Source: Anaerococcus sp. mt242 (GTDB lineage: Bacteria > Bacillota > Clostridia > Tissierellales > Peptoniphilaceae). Taken from it: 64,000 bases of DNA. Position 1 is the stretch's first letter. Every line of letters starts with the position of its first letter. The stretch lies in the NCBI RefSeq assembly GCF_016798225.1, contig NZ_JAEUYX010000003.1, forward strand, positions 62,001-126,000. The letters run 5' to 3'. Below, one piece after another: positions 53,616-61,634 of this stretch. A program made the translations under genes and the position numbers. The notes beneath the pieces were generated by a model. The model saw nothing but the letters and a program-made list of their open reading frames with translations. It made no database searches and was not told the origin of the DNA.

Positions 53616-54380
53616 ATGGATACTTGGTTTACAATAGAAAAGATAGATTCTCAAACATTTGCATTAGGTGAATACAAACACTGGGAAGAGACTCATTGCT
53701 ACTTATTATGTGGAGAGAATAAGGCACTCTTAATAGACACAGGACTCGGTGTATCAAATATTAAAGAAGTTGTAGAAGAATTAACAGATTTACCAGTTAC
53801 AGTTTTTACTACACATGTTCATTGGGATCACATTGGTGGCCATAGATATTTTGATTGTATTGGTGTTCACAAAGAAGAAAAAGAATGGCTTTCAAAAAAA
53901 TTTCCTCTTCCATTAGAAGTTGTAAAAAAGCAATTAACAGAGAAAGCACACAATTTTCCTTGTGATTTTAATATTGATGACTATAAGATTTTCCAAGTAA
54001 AGCCACAAATAGTTTTTCAAGATAGCTATACATTTGATTTAGGCGGGAGAACTATTGAGGTTATACATACACCGGGACATTCTCCTGGTCATTGTTGTTT
54101 TTATGAACATGAAAGGAAATATTTATATTCTGGAGATTTAATTTATAAAGGATGTCTATACGCTTTTTATCCTACAACTGATCCTAAATTATTTTATAAA
54201 TCAATAAAAAAGATACAAAAATATGATATTAAAAGAGTTTTGCCTGGTCATCATGATTTAAATATTACAAGCTCATTAATTAATGAGATAGAGGATGGCT
54301 TTAGATTATTAGAATCAAGAGGAGATTTGAAACAGGGAAAAGGGATATTCAATTTCGGTAACTATCAAATTCAGATTTGA
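53616..54380 (+). CDS. Metallo-beta-lactamase-fold hydrolase
   Basis: A 254-residue cytoplasmic MBL-fold protein with complete metal ligands: THVHWDHIGGH (HxHxDH), HTPGHSPGHCC, SGDLIY (bridging Asp) and PGHHDLN. The glyoxalase-II-like layout suggests a small-molecule hydrolase, substrate unknown. It begins two bases after the broken permease with no clear ribosome binding site; it was probably translated by coupling, so its present expression is uncertain. Confidence 0.85.
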   Translation: MDTWFTIEKIDSQTFALGEYKHWEETHCYLLCGENKALLIDTGLGVSNIKEVVEELTDLPVTVFTTHVHWDHIGGHRYFDCIGVHKEEKEWLSKKFPLPLEVVKKQLTEKAHNFPCDFNIDDYKIFQVKPQIVFQDSYTFDLGGRTIEVIHTPGHSPGHCCFYEHERKYLYSGDLIYKGCLYAFYPTTDPKLFYKSIKKIQKYDIKRVLPGHHDLNITSSLINEIEDGFRLLESRGDLKQGKGIFNFGNYQIQI

Positions 54381-54752
54381 TCCTTAAATTATATTAGATA
54401 TATTCCATATATGATGGTTTAAAAAATCAAATGTTTTCCATAATTATCACTCAAGTCTGTAATATTGACGTCAATAAATTAAATACTTGAATAAATCTTA
54501 AATCTACATAATTAAACTAAAAACATCTTATGGTAAAATCTAAATTAGATATTTATGTAGTTGAATAAAAAGTAATTCAAGGTATATATTTTAAAAGTAA
54601 GTAGGCCTGTACCAATTTTGGTGCAGGCCATTTTATTGGTCTTAATTAATGTAGACTTTCCTTATAGTTAATAAAAATAAAATAAGTATACTAATAGTTT
54701 CTTGATGGTTTATTAAATAAAATGATAGGATACAAATAAAGGAGGAGATAAT
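54381..54752. other. Intergenic stretch with one terminator
   Basis: About 370 AT-rich bases. The only firm signal is the terminator at 54604-54634. TTGATG (54702-54707) with TAGGAT (54726-54731) is a weak candidate promoter for the next operon, which has a good GGAGGAG ribosome binding site. Confidence 0.5.
54604..54634 (+). terminator. Intrinsic terminator
   Basis: Eleven-bp stem GGCCTGTACCA/TGGTGCAGGCC with one G-U pair, 4-base loop, then ATTTTATT. It lies 220 bases after the MBL-fold gene. Confidence 0.75.
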
Positions 54753-54953
54753 ATGGACTTTATTAGAGAATTTTTTCCTGTTCTTTTACCTATTGTTATC
54801 TTGGAGATTATACTTATGATTTATGCTTTAAGTCATGTTTTAAAACACGATAGATACAAATTTGGCAGTAGAACCATGTGGATTTTAATTGTGATTTTTA
54901 TTCAAATTATTGGACCTATTTTATACTTAACAATAGGTAGGGAGGAAGAATGA
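54753..54953 (+). CDS. PLDc_N-domain small membrane protein (YxlE-like)
   Basis: A 66-residue protein with two helices (about 8-28 and 42-60) and the PLDc_N signature pattern: LKHDRYKFGSRTMWILIV, GPILYLTIGR. In B. subtilis, YxlE of this type is encoded with the ABC transporter YxlFG. The same order is found here. GGAGGAG precedes ATG 54753, and an ATGA overlap joins it to the ATPase gene. Confidence 0.88.
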   Translation: MDFIREFFPVLLPIVILEIILMIYALSHVLKHDRYKFGSRTMWILIVIFIQIIGPILYLTIGREEE

Positions 54954-55867
54954 TGGAAGCACTTAAAATTGAAAATCTTCATAAATCTTTCGGAAAAAAC
55001 ACGATTATTAATGGCTTATCCATGTCGATTCCTGAAAATACAATCTTTGGGTTTTTAGGTAAAAATGGTGCTGGAAAAACTACGACAATGAAAATGATTT
55101 TAGGATTTTTGAAAATTGATGAAGGCTCAATTGAAGTATTTGGAGAAAAAGTTAGCTTTGGTCAGTCAAAAACCAATCGATTTATCGGATATCTTCCAGA
55201 TGTACCTGAATTTTATGGCTATATGACTGCAAAAGAATATCTCAATTTATGTGGATCTATAACTGGTCTTAGCAAAGATGAAATTAAAAACAAGAGCGAG
55301 GAACTTTTAGAATTGGTGGGATTAAGGGATGTCAATAAAAGAATTAGTGGCTATTCTAGAGGCATGAAACAGCGCTTGGGTATAGCCCAAGCCTTGTTAA
55401 ATAGTCCCAAATTATTAATATGTGATGAACCAACTTCCGCCCTTGATCCACTTGGAAGAAAAGAGATATTAGACATCATATTAAAGATAAAAGACTCTAC
55501 AACTGTTATTTTTTCCACACATATTTTATCGGATGTTGAAGCGATCTGCGATCATGTTGTGGTGCTTGATAAAGGAAAAAATGTACTAGAAGGTTCGATA
55601 GATGAGCTAAAAAATATAAAGAGAAAAAATACAATTAAAATCAGGTTTAAGTCGAACAAAGAGCTAAAGGTATTTAAGTCACTAGATAAATTTTCAAATC
55701 TTGTAACGAATGAAAAAGGAGATATTTTATACCTTACAGACGAAGACAATAAAATAAAAGATATTGATATTTTATATGAGCTATATAAGCTAAACATATT
55801 TCCTCTAGAAATAAAAATAGAAGAACCTACATTAGAAAATATTTTTATGGAGGTGACGAAAGCATGA
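54950..55867 (+). CDS. ABC transporter ATPase (YxlF-like)
   Basis: A 305-residue ATPase with GKNGAGKTTTMKM (Walker A), signature GYSRGMKQRLGIAQ, Walker B LLICDEPTSALDP and H-loop FSTHIL, plus the C-terminal extension of drug/peptide exporter ATPases. Starts at tandem ATG codons 54950/54953. Four-base overlaps on both sides make this a tightly coupled PLDc_N-ATPase-permease operon. Confidence 0.93.
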   Translation: MMEALKIENLHKSFGKNTIINGLSMSIPENTIFGFLGKNGAGKTTTMKMILGFLKIDEGSIEVFGEKVSFGQSKTNRFIGYLPDVPEFYGYMTAKEYLNLCGSITGLSKDEIKNKSEELLELVGLRDVNKRISGYSRGMKQRLGIAQALLNSPKLLICDEPTSALDPLGRKEILDIILKIKDSTTVIFSTHILSDVEAICDHVVVLDKGKNVLEGSIDELKNIKRKNTIKIRFKSNKELKVFKSLDKFSNLVTNEKGDILYLTDEDNKIKDIDILYELYKLNIFPLEIKIEEPTLENIFMEVTKA

Positions 55868-56631
55868 GGATATTTTTATCTCTATTGAAGAAAGAAGCTA
55901 TTGAAGGTTCAAGGACTAAAAAAATGATTTCTACCTTTATCCTGTTCTTGTTTATAGGGTTAATAAGTCCTTTGACAGCGAAATTAACTCCCATGATACT
56001 TCAATCCATAGCTACAGGCAATATAGATATTAACGCAGTACCACCATCAGAAATTGACTCTTGGACACAATTCTTTAAAAACATTAGTCAAATAGGTATG
56101 CTTGGCTTAGCCATTATACTAAGTACACAAATGGCAAATGAATTCCAAAAGGGAACCTTAATTAATTTGTTATCTAAGGGACTGCCAAGGTATCAAGTAG
56201 TGCTATCGAAGATTTTTTATAATTTCATTTTGTGGTTTATTGCTTACTTTGGTTCTTTTATACTTACTTATTTCTATACAAAGTACTTTTTCGGGATTTC
56301 ATTTCCTATAATAAATATACTTATGGCAGCCTTGCTTCCTTTTATATTTGGTTTATTTTTAATAGCGTTAGAGATATTGTCTGGAGTGATTTCAGGAAAT
56401 GTTATAGGTACATTAATATTAACGACCGCTGGGATTGTGATTCAACTTATATTATCCATTCGAGATGAAATTGTTAAATACATGCCTATTGCATTAATAG
56501 GAAAGCCTGTGAATCTTATAAAAGGAATTGGATATGATGACTACTATGTACCGATTATTACAGGCAGCATTTTGGTTATAATCTGTATCGTAATTTCGAT
56601 TGCTGTAATAAACAAAAAACAAATCAGCTAG
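55864..56631 (+). CDS. ABC transporter permease (YxlG-like)
   Basis: A 255-residue membrane protein with six predicted helices; the N-terminal SLLKKEAIEGSRTKKM cytoplasmic patch and an extracellular loop after helix 1 are typical of ABC-2 permeases. Overlaps the ATPase gene by four bases. An XRE regulator follows 13 bases later. Confidence 0.88.
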   Translation: MRIFLSLLKKEAIEGSRTKKMISTFILFLFIGLISPLTAKLTPMILQSIATGNIDINAVPPSEIDSWTQFFKNISQIGMLGLAIILSTQMANEFQKGTLINLLSKGLPRYQVVLSKIFYNFILWFIAYFGSFILTYFYTKYFFGISFPIINILMAALLPFIFGLFLIALEILSGVISGNVIGTLILTTAGIVIQLILSIRDEIVKYMPIALIGKPVNLIKGIGYDDYYVPIITGSILVIICIVISIAVINKKQIS

Positions 56632-56644
56632 GAGGTAAAATATA

Positions 56645-57748
56645 ATGATAAAAATTGGAGGAAATATTCTTCAGAAACGAAAAGAAAGAGGTATAACTCA
56701 GGAGGAATTAGCAGAATTCATGATGGTGACAAAAGCGTCCGTATCAAAATGGGAGACAGGTCAAAGCCATCCAGATATTTTACTTCTACCAAAACTTGCC
56801 ACTTTTTTCAATATAAGTGTGGATGATTTAATAGGATATGACCCAGATTTATCTTCAGCTCAAATAAAAAAAATTTATATAGACTTAGAGAACCGTGTCT
56901 TAGATGCAGGTATGGATAGTATCGTAGAAGATATAGAAATTAAAATAAAACAATATTATTCTTGTTTTGAACTTCTTTATTACATGGCTTTGTTTATTTT
57001 GAACCATTGTGATTTAGCAACTGATGATGTGAAAAAAGAAGAATATCTCGAATACGCAAATAATATATTAAAAAGAGTGTGTGAAGATTCGAAAGATCCT
57101 ATACTTAAAGATCAATCATTGAGCTTAAGGGCAGCCTGTTTAATTAGTTTAGGAAAACCGGAAGAAGCATTAAATATTTTGCCTTCTTCTGACATGCTAT
57201 CTATATCAAAAGATTGCTTGGTGGCTTCAGCTTATTTAAAAACGAAGGAAGAAAATAAAGTAGATCAAAAACTTCAAGTAATGATTTATAAGAACATAAT
57301 TGATTTAATCACCCTTCTTATGATGAAGAGTAGTTTGCATGATGACGATCGGGTCGAAACATTGGAAAGAGTGGAAGATTTAATAGAAACTTTTAATCTC
57401 ATTGAAATAAATGTTTCTATTGTTTTAAATTTCTATTTATCCTTGGCAACTCATTATATTGAATATAATAACCCAAAACTCTCTATTCAATATGTAGAAA
57501 AATTACTCAACCTGCTAATAAAAAGCAAGGAAAAATCTTTTAATATAAGAGGAGATGAGTATTTTGATCAAATAGATAAATGGATTGATGAAAATTTATT
57601 ATTATCTACTAAGCCAAATAGAAGTGACGATATGATTGCTCGTTCTTATATAGGATTATTAACTAATAATGAGAGTTTTAAAGATATTATTATTCAGGAA
57701 AAAATAAAGCTATTAGTTGATAAGGTTAAAGAAATCTATTCATTCTAA
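56645..57748 (+). CDS. XRE-family regulator with TPR-like C-terminal domain
   Basis: A 367-residue protein. The N-terminal HTH (about 6-62) reads RKERGITQEELAEFMMVTK followed by SVSKWETGQSHPDI. The rest is all-helical with tetratricopeptide-like pairs (RAACLISLGKPEEALNILP and others), the layout of peptide-sensing RRNPP regulators, though no peptide is evident nearby. AGGAGG precedes the start. Being last in the PLDc_N/ABC operon, it probably regulates it. Confidence 0.85.
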   Translation: MIKIGGNILQKRKERGITQEELAEFMMVTKASVSKWETGQSHPDILLLPKLATFFNISVDDLIGYDPDLSSAQIKKIYIDLENRVLDAGMDSIVEDIEIKIKQYYSCFELLYYMALFILNHCDLATDDVKKEEYLEYANNILKRVCEDSKDPILKDQSLSLRAACLISLGKPEEALNILPSSDMLSISKDCLVASAYLKTKEENKVDQKLQVMIYKNIIDLITLLMMKSSLHDDDRVETLERVEDLIETFNLIEINVSIVLNFYLSLATHYIEYNNPKLSIQYVEKLLNLLIKSKEKSFNIRGDEYFDQIDKWIDENLLLSTKPNRSDDMIARSYIGLLTNNESFKDIIIQEKIKLLVDKVKEIYSF

Positions 57749-57763
57749 TTAAAAGTCTATTGT

Positions 57764-57810
57764 AAAAATAAAAGCTTATAATTTTCATAAACTATAAGCT
57801 TTTATTTTTT
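57764..57810 (+). terminator. Intrinsic terminator of the PLDc_N/ABC/XRE operon
   Basis: Seventeen-bp perfect stem (57764-57780 with 57793-57809), 12-base loop, T-rich 3' arm. Confidence 0.85.
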
Positions 57811-57910
57811 GTTTCTATCATTAAGAATAAAAAAATTACTCAAAAACATCATTTCATACGAATGAATACAATAAATAAAAAAATAGAGTAATATTAAAAA
57901 TTGATCTTAT

Positions 57911-57931
57911 TGATATGTCCATGACATATCA
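57911..57931. promoter_or_regulatory. Candidate repressor operator (9-3-9 dyad)
   Basis: TGATATGTC-CAT-GACATATCA is a perfect inverted repeat without a T run, so it is not a terminator. It lies about 100 bases upstream of the probable -10 box of the hydrolase gene at 58065. Confidence 0.5.
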
Positions 57932-58064
57932 GATTGAAATAAATGTATTTATTTATATAAAATAAGCATATAAATATAAAAAAAGGTTTCATTAATGTAG
58001 TTTGAAAAATAAATTTCATTCTAAAATTGGGTATAATTTTGTTAAGATTAGGAGGATTTAATAA

Positions 58065-59090
58065 ATGAAAAAGATTTTAAAAAGAACTTTTTTCATAGCA
58101 TTGGGCTTATTTGCTATAATTTTTGTAGTTAGAGTCTATAATGACTACAAGTACAAAGATTCTAATAATGTGGAAACTCCTGAATACTACAAGGATGTAA
58201 GAAATATTAGTCTTTACCCAACAGACATTGAAGGTGTAGATGTTAGATATGTTGATGAGAGAAGCTTGCAGGGATTTCAATTTACTCCTAAAAAGAAACT
58301 GTATAATGGTGTAGTACTTTGTTTTGGAGGATCTGAGGGCAGCCCAAATTTTGAAACTGCACAAAAGTTATCTCAAAAAGGTTTTGAAACATTTGCAATA
58401 TTTATGTTCGGTATGAAGAATCAGCAAGATACATTGGTAAGAATACCATTAGAACAATTTGAAGATATACTAGCTTATCTACACAAGACTATGGATGATC
58501 AAGTTCCGATAAGTATTATAGCAGCATCAAAAGGAGCTGAATATGTCCTTAATCTAGCAAGTAAATATCCAGAAATTTCAAATTTAGTTTTGATTGCTCC
58601 ATCAAGTTATAATTTTGCAGGGCTAGACTTTAATGATTATGGCTCTTCTTGGACATATAAGGGAGAAGAACTTCCCTATATAGATATAAAAAAAGGATCT
58701 TTTGGCTCTTTCTTTAAAAATATTGTTTTATCTTCAATTGTAAACGCACCAATTTCTTACAAAGATACATATACAAGCGCAGTAGAATCTGACTCAAATA
58801 GAGAAGAAAAAATGATACCGATAAAGGATGTAAAGGCAAATATTTTGATGATTGCGGGAGTTGAGGACGCTATGTGGGACAGCTTAAATATGGCAAATAT
58901 CATTAAGAATCAATCACCTCATGCAAAGCTACTTTCCTATGAAGGTGCTGGACATATTTTTGGAGCTAACGGTATATTAAACTTGGAGAATATGAGAATA
59001 AAAACAGGTGGAAATTTAAAAGCAAATCAAAAGGCTCAAGTAGAGTCAGAAGAAGCTATTGAAAACTTTTTGAAAGATCAACATAAATAA
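58065..59090 (+). CDS. Membrane-anchored alpha/beta hydrolase (acyl-CoA thioester hydrolase/BAAT C-terminal type)
   Basis: A 341-residue protein with an N-terminal membrane helix (about 7-24) and an alpha/beta-hydrolase domain. VVLCFGGSEG forms the oxyanion strand, the nucleophile elbow is AASKGAE with Ser155, and the catalytic His is in GAGHIFG. Several Firmicutes carry this BAAT-type domain without a known substrate. AGGAGG precedes ATG 58065, and it stands alone with its own promoter region. Confidence 0.85.
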   Translation: MKKILKRTFFIALGLFAIIFVVRVYNDYKYKDSNNVETPEYYKDVRNISLYPTDIEGVDVRYVDERSLQGFQFTPKKKLYNGVVLCFGGSEGSPNFETAQKLSQKGFETFAIFMFGMKNQQDTLVRIPLEQFEDILAYLHKTMDDQVPISIIAASKGAEYVLNLASKYPEISNLVLIAPSSYNFAGLDFNDYGSSWTYKGEELPYIDIKKGSFGSFFKNIVLSSIVNAPISYKDTYTSAVESDSNREEKMIPIKDVKANILMIAGVEDAMWDSLNMANIIKNQSPHAKLLSYEGAGHIFGANGILNLENMRIKTGGNLKANQKAQVESEEAIENFLKDQHK

Positions 59091-59263
59091 TCCACTGTTT
59101 TTAAATAAAATATTATTTGAATCCATTATTTGTTTATTTTACGCATTAAAGATGGCCGAGAAATTAGTATGTATATAAATTGATTAAGATTTTATCAAAG
59201 AATTCTATACTATAATTATTAGATAGTAGATATGAAATTATACATAGATTGGAGTTATTTATA

Positions 59264-59443
59264 GTGAAAATTTTTGAGTTATTAAAACAAAATTTTCATT
59301 TTATATTAATATTTATTGGGTTGATACTCTTTTCCTATTCATTAGTTGCTAAAGATGAATTGAACAAAAATACAAGAAAAATCTATAAAATAATAGGAAT
59401 TGCAATTACTATAATAGGATGTATAATTTATTATCTTAAGTGA
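59264..59443 (+). CDS. Small two-helix membrane protein
   Basis: A 59-residue protein from GTG 59264 with TTGGAG at ribosome-binding distance; the in-frame TTG at 59249 is part of that site. Helices at about 10-30 and 43-58 are separated by a charged KDELNKNTRK loop. No family recognised. Confidence 0.6.
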   Translation: MKIFELLKQNFHFILIFIGLILFSYSLVAKDELNKNTRKIYKIIGIAITIIGCIIYYLK

Positions 59444-59858
59444 AAAAAGTATGTAACTTTTTATTTTTCAATTGAATTTTCTACAAATGAGAAAATTATC
59501 CTTTATAAAGATTTTCTAGCACCTATAACAACAGGTGCTATTTTATTGTTTAAATTTAGGATATGAGCTGACGATAATTTCATGAATATGGTTAAGTTAT
59601 AAGTAGTTTTTATTTTATATTATTCTTTATTTACTAGCAATTCATAAAGTTACTGACTGAAACTTGACTATTATATCTTATAATAAAATAAAGGTGATAA
59701 AAATAATAGTGGATGATTTTAATTAGAGTGAAGTTTTAAGAGTTATAAGAATTGCAAATATAATATTGATAAGTTATAAATGCTATAATATTTGTATTAA
59801 TATTATTGAGTATAAATTAACAAATCCTTGTACAATTTAAATGAAAGGTGGTGGAAAT
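59444..59858. other. Intergenic stretch
   Basis: About 415 AT-rich bases with one terminator (59517-59548). I see no further gene or clear promoter before the AraC-type gene. Confidence 0.5.
59517..59548 (+). terminator. Intrinsic terminator
   Basis: Eight-bp stem TAGCACCT/AGGTGCTA, 8-base loop, then TTTTATTG. Confidence 0.75.
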
Positions 59859-60707
59859 ATGGATATAATGAAATCTTTTAACTCAGCAATAGACTATATT
59901 GAAGATAACTTAACTGAAGAACTTGATGAGAAAGAGATAACACGGATAACAGGATATTCATTTCCAATGTTTTCAAGAATATTTTCAATCATATCAGGAT
60001 GTTCATTATCTGAATATATAAGGTTAAGAAAGATGACAAATGCAGCAATTGAATTAAAAAATTCAGATAAAAGGATTATAGATATAGCAATAAAATATGG
60101 CTATAATTCTCAAGATTCTTTTGCCTTAGCTTTTAAAAGTTTTCATGAGTTAACTCCAGGACAAGTAAAAAGAGGAGAAAAATATCAATATTTCCCAAGG
60201 ATCTACTTTTCAATTTCAGTTCAAGGAGGAAATCAAATGGATATTAAGATTGAGAAAAAGAAAGCATTTAAAGTAGCTGGTATTAAATCGGATGTAACTA
60301 AAAGCTCAAATTTTCCAAAAGTTTGGGATAGACTGGTTGAAAAAGTACCAAGAGAAAAATTTGAAGAGTTTGGTAGTGGTCAAATCTTTGGCGTAGGATA
60401 TGACTATCTAATGGATGAAGAAGATTCATTTACATATTTAGCTGGTTTTGATTTGACGGATGAGGTAAAAGCTAAGGAATTAGGATTAGATACACTCAGT
60501 ATTCCTGAAAAAGAGTATGCTATTGTAAGCTTAGAAGGTCCTATACCAAAATGCATTCACGAAGGATGGAAGTATATTATTTCATATTTCTTCCCAAAAG
60601 AAGGATATAGACATGATGAAAGTCCCGATTTTGAAGTATATGGAGATGGAGACCCTAATTCAAAAGATTATCAAATGGAATTATGGGTTCCAATAGTAAA
60701 AGAATAA
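59859..60707 (+). CDS. AraC-family regulator with GyrI-like effector-binding domain
   Basis: A 282-residue protein. The N-terminal AraC double helix-turn-helix (about 1-108) includes GYSFPMFSRIFS, IDIAIKYGYNSQDSFALAFK and LTPGQVKRG. The C-terminal GyrI-like (AraC_E_bind) domain (about 125-282) is the type that binds small hydrophobic drugs. The upstream in-frame ATG 59841 is part of the AAGGTGGTGG ribosome binding region, so ATG 59859 is preferred. Likely a multidrug-responsive activator; no target transporter is adjacent. Confidence 0.9.
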   Translation: MDIMKSFNSAIDYIEDNLTEELDEKEITRITGYSFPMFSRIFSIISGCSLSEYIRLRKMTNAAIELKNSDKRIIDIAIKYGYNSQDSFALAFKSFHELTPGQVKRGEKYQYFPRIYFSISVQGGNQMDIKIEKKKAFKVAGIKSDVTKSSNFPKVWDRLVEKVPREKFEEFGSGQIFGVGYDYLMDEEDSFTYLAGFDLTDEVKAKELGLDTLSIPEKEYAIVSLEGPIPKCIHEGWKYIISYFFPKEGYRHDESPDFEVYGDGDPNSKDYQMELWVPIVKE

Positions 60708-60726
60708 GATAGCATTAACAGATTTG

Positions 60727-60758
60727 AAAGCATCTATCAAAATGATAGGTGCTTTTTT
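60727..60758 (+). terminator. Intrinsic terminator before the phage-chaperone-like gene
   Basis: Thirteen-bp stem AAAGCATCTATCA/TGATAGGTGCTTT with two G-U-type pairs, loop AAA, six T. A sister hairpin with the same core precedes the second chaperone relic at 63242. Confidence 0.88.
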
Positions 60759-60782
60759 GATGCCTAAAATTAAGGAGTAATC

Positions 60783-61156
60783 TTGACATATGATATTAGA
60801 TTTTTGGAAAACATAGTCTATGTAACGGCAAAACATGGAGATAAATCTGTGCCAGATAGTCCAGAAGAAAGGTTGGATAATTTCTCAACTTTTTCAATTT
60901 ATCAAATTCTACCTCAGCTAATTGAGTTATGGGGACTTAATATAAAATCGGAAGAAGTTCCTAAAAAAAAGTAAGACCAACAGAAAGACCAATGACTACA
61001 CCCTTGTTTTTACTAAGGGCAGTGGAACTTGGTCTTTCTGTTTCTGATTTATCTCTACTAACAATTGGACTTATAAATGATATGTTTACAGAAAAGAATA
61101 ACGATGATTATAAATATAAGGAAGTGGCTACACAAGAAGACTTTGATAAGTTTTAA
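60783..61156 (+). CDS. Phage tail-assembly-chaperone-like protein, short and -1 frameshifted long forms
   Basis: The short form (60783-60974, TTG start, AAGGAG five bases upstream) is a 63-residue acidic-aromatic protein: ENIVYVTAKHGDKSVPDSPE and IYQILPQLIELWG. The second part (60971-61156) continues in the -1 frame: MTTPLFLLRAVELGLSVSDL then INDMF, and ATQEDFDKF. Slippage at 60965-60971 would fuse both into about 124 residues. Siphophage tail chaperones (G and GT type) are made this way, and I recall similar sequences in Firmicutes phages, but the family call is from memory. No other tail gene is near, so this is an isolated piece of a phage. Confidence 0.65.
60965..61040 (+). promoter_or_regulatory. 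Programmed -1 ribosomal frameshift signal
   Basis: Slippery heptamer A-AAA-AAG (60965-60971) in the zero frame of the short protein, with the zero-frame stop TAA immediately after. After a 9-base spacer a perfect 12-bp stem follows: CAGAAAGACCAA (60981-60992) with TTGGTCTTTCTG (61029-61040). Its 36-base loop contains a nested CCCTT/AAGGG hairpin (61001-61005, 61015-61019). Confidence 0.8.
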
Positions 61157-61162
61157 TAACAA

Positions 61163-61202
61163 TGCAAATATATTTGCAATATAAAAAGAAATATATTATA
61201 AT
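61163..61202 (+). promoter_or_regulatory. XRE promoter with operator dyad over the -35 box
   Basis: TTGCAA (61174-61179) and TATAAT (61197-61202), spacer 17. The perfect 16-base palindrome TGCAAATATATTTGCA (61163-61178) covers most of the -35 box, a typical site for an autoregulating repressor such as the XRE protein encoded 43 bases downstream. Confidence 0.7.
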
Positions 61203-61244
61203 AGAGTTAAATTAAGAATGTTAGATAGGTAGGTTCAAAATACT

Positions 61245-61478
61245 TTGGAAAATAGTATAAGACAAATTAGGAAAGAAAAAGAATTAACCCAAGAACAATT
61301 AGCTGATGGGCTTAGTGTAACAAGACAATTTATTAGTCTTTTGGAACGTGGAGAGGCTCAAGCCACAATTTCAGTAGGAATAGAAATTGCAAACAAACTA
61401 GACACATGTGTTTATACATTATTTGGTTTTGATAAGTTTGAGTGTGAGCAGTGTCATGAAGGTGCAGGAGGAAATTAA
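61245..61478 (+). CDS. Small XRE-family transcriptional regulator
   Basis: A 77-residue HTH_3 protein from TTG 61245, with IRQIRKEKELTQEQLADG and TRQFISLLERGEA (recognition helix), followed by DTCVYTLFGFDKFECEQCHE. The C-terminal CEQC pair could bind metal or be redox-active. A TAGGTAGG motif lies about 14 bases upstream. The palindrome at 61163 overlapping its promoter suggests autoregulation. Confidence 0.85.
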   Translation: MENSIRQIRKEKELTQEQLADGLSVTRQFISLLERGEAQATISVGIEIANKLDTCVYTLFGFDKFECEQCHEGAGGN

Positions 61479-61547
61479 ATGGTATATTTAAATCCACAAA
61501 GGTATAAGAATGGTGATTGAGAAGATGATATTTTGGTTTTAGATTAA
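61479..61547 (+). pseudogene. Short decayed gene behind the XRE regulator
   Basis: ATG 61479 directly follows the XRE stop and has GGAGG eight bases upstream. It reads MVYLNPQRYKNGD, then TGA (61518-61520), then EDDILVLD and TAA. A good ribosome binding site with an early stop suggests the remnant of a small co-transcribed gene. Confidence 0.35.
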
Positions 61548-61634
61548 GATTGGTAGTTAAAACATGAAGTATCTAAATTCTATAAGGTAGAAATAGTACT
61601 AAATAGCGTAATCTAGGAGACTAGAAAAAGAAGG

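Larger units (their letters stand above)
57749..58064. other. Intergenic region with terminator and dyad
   Basis: About 315 AT-rich bases containing the operon terminator (57764-57810), a perfect dyad (57911-57931) and a TATAAT (58032-58037) that probably serves the next gene. Confidence 0.6.
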
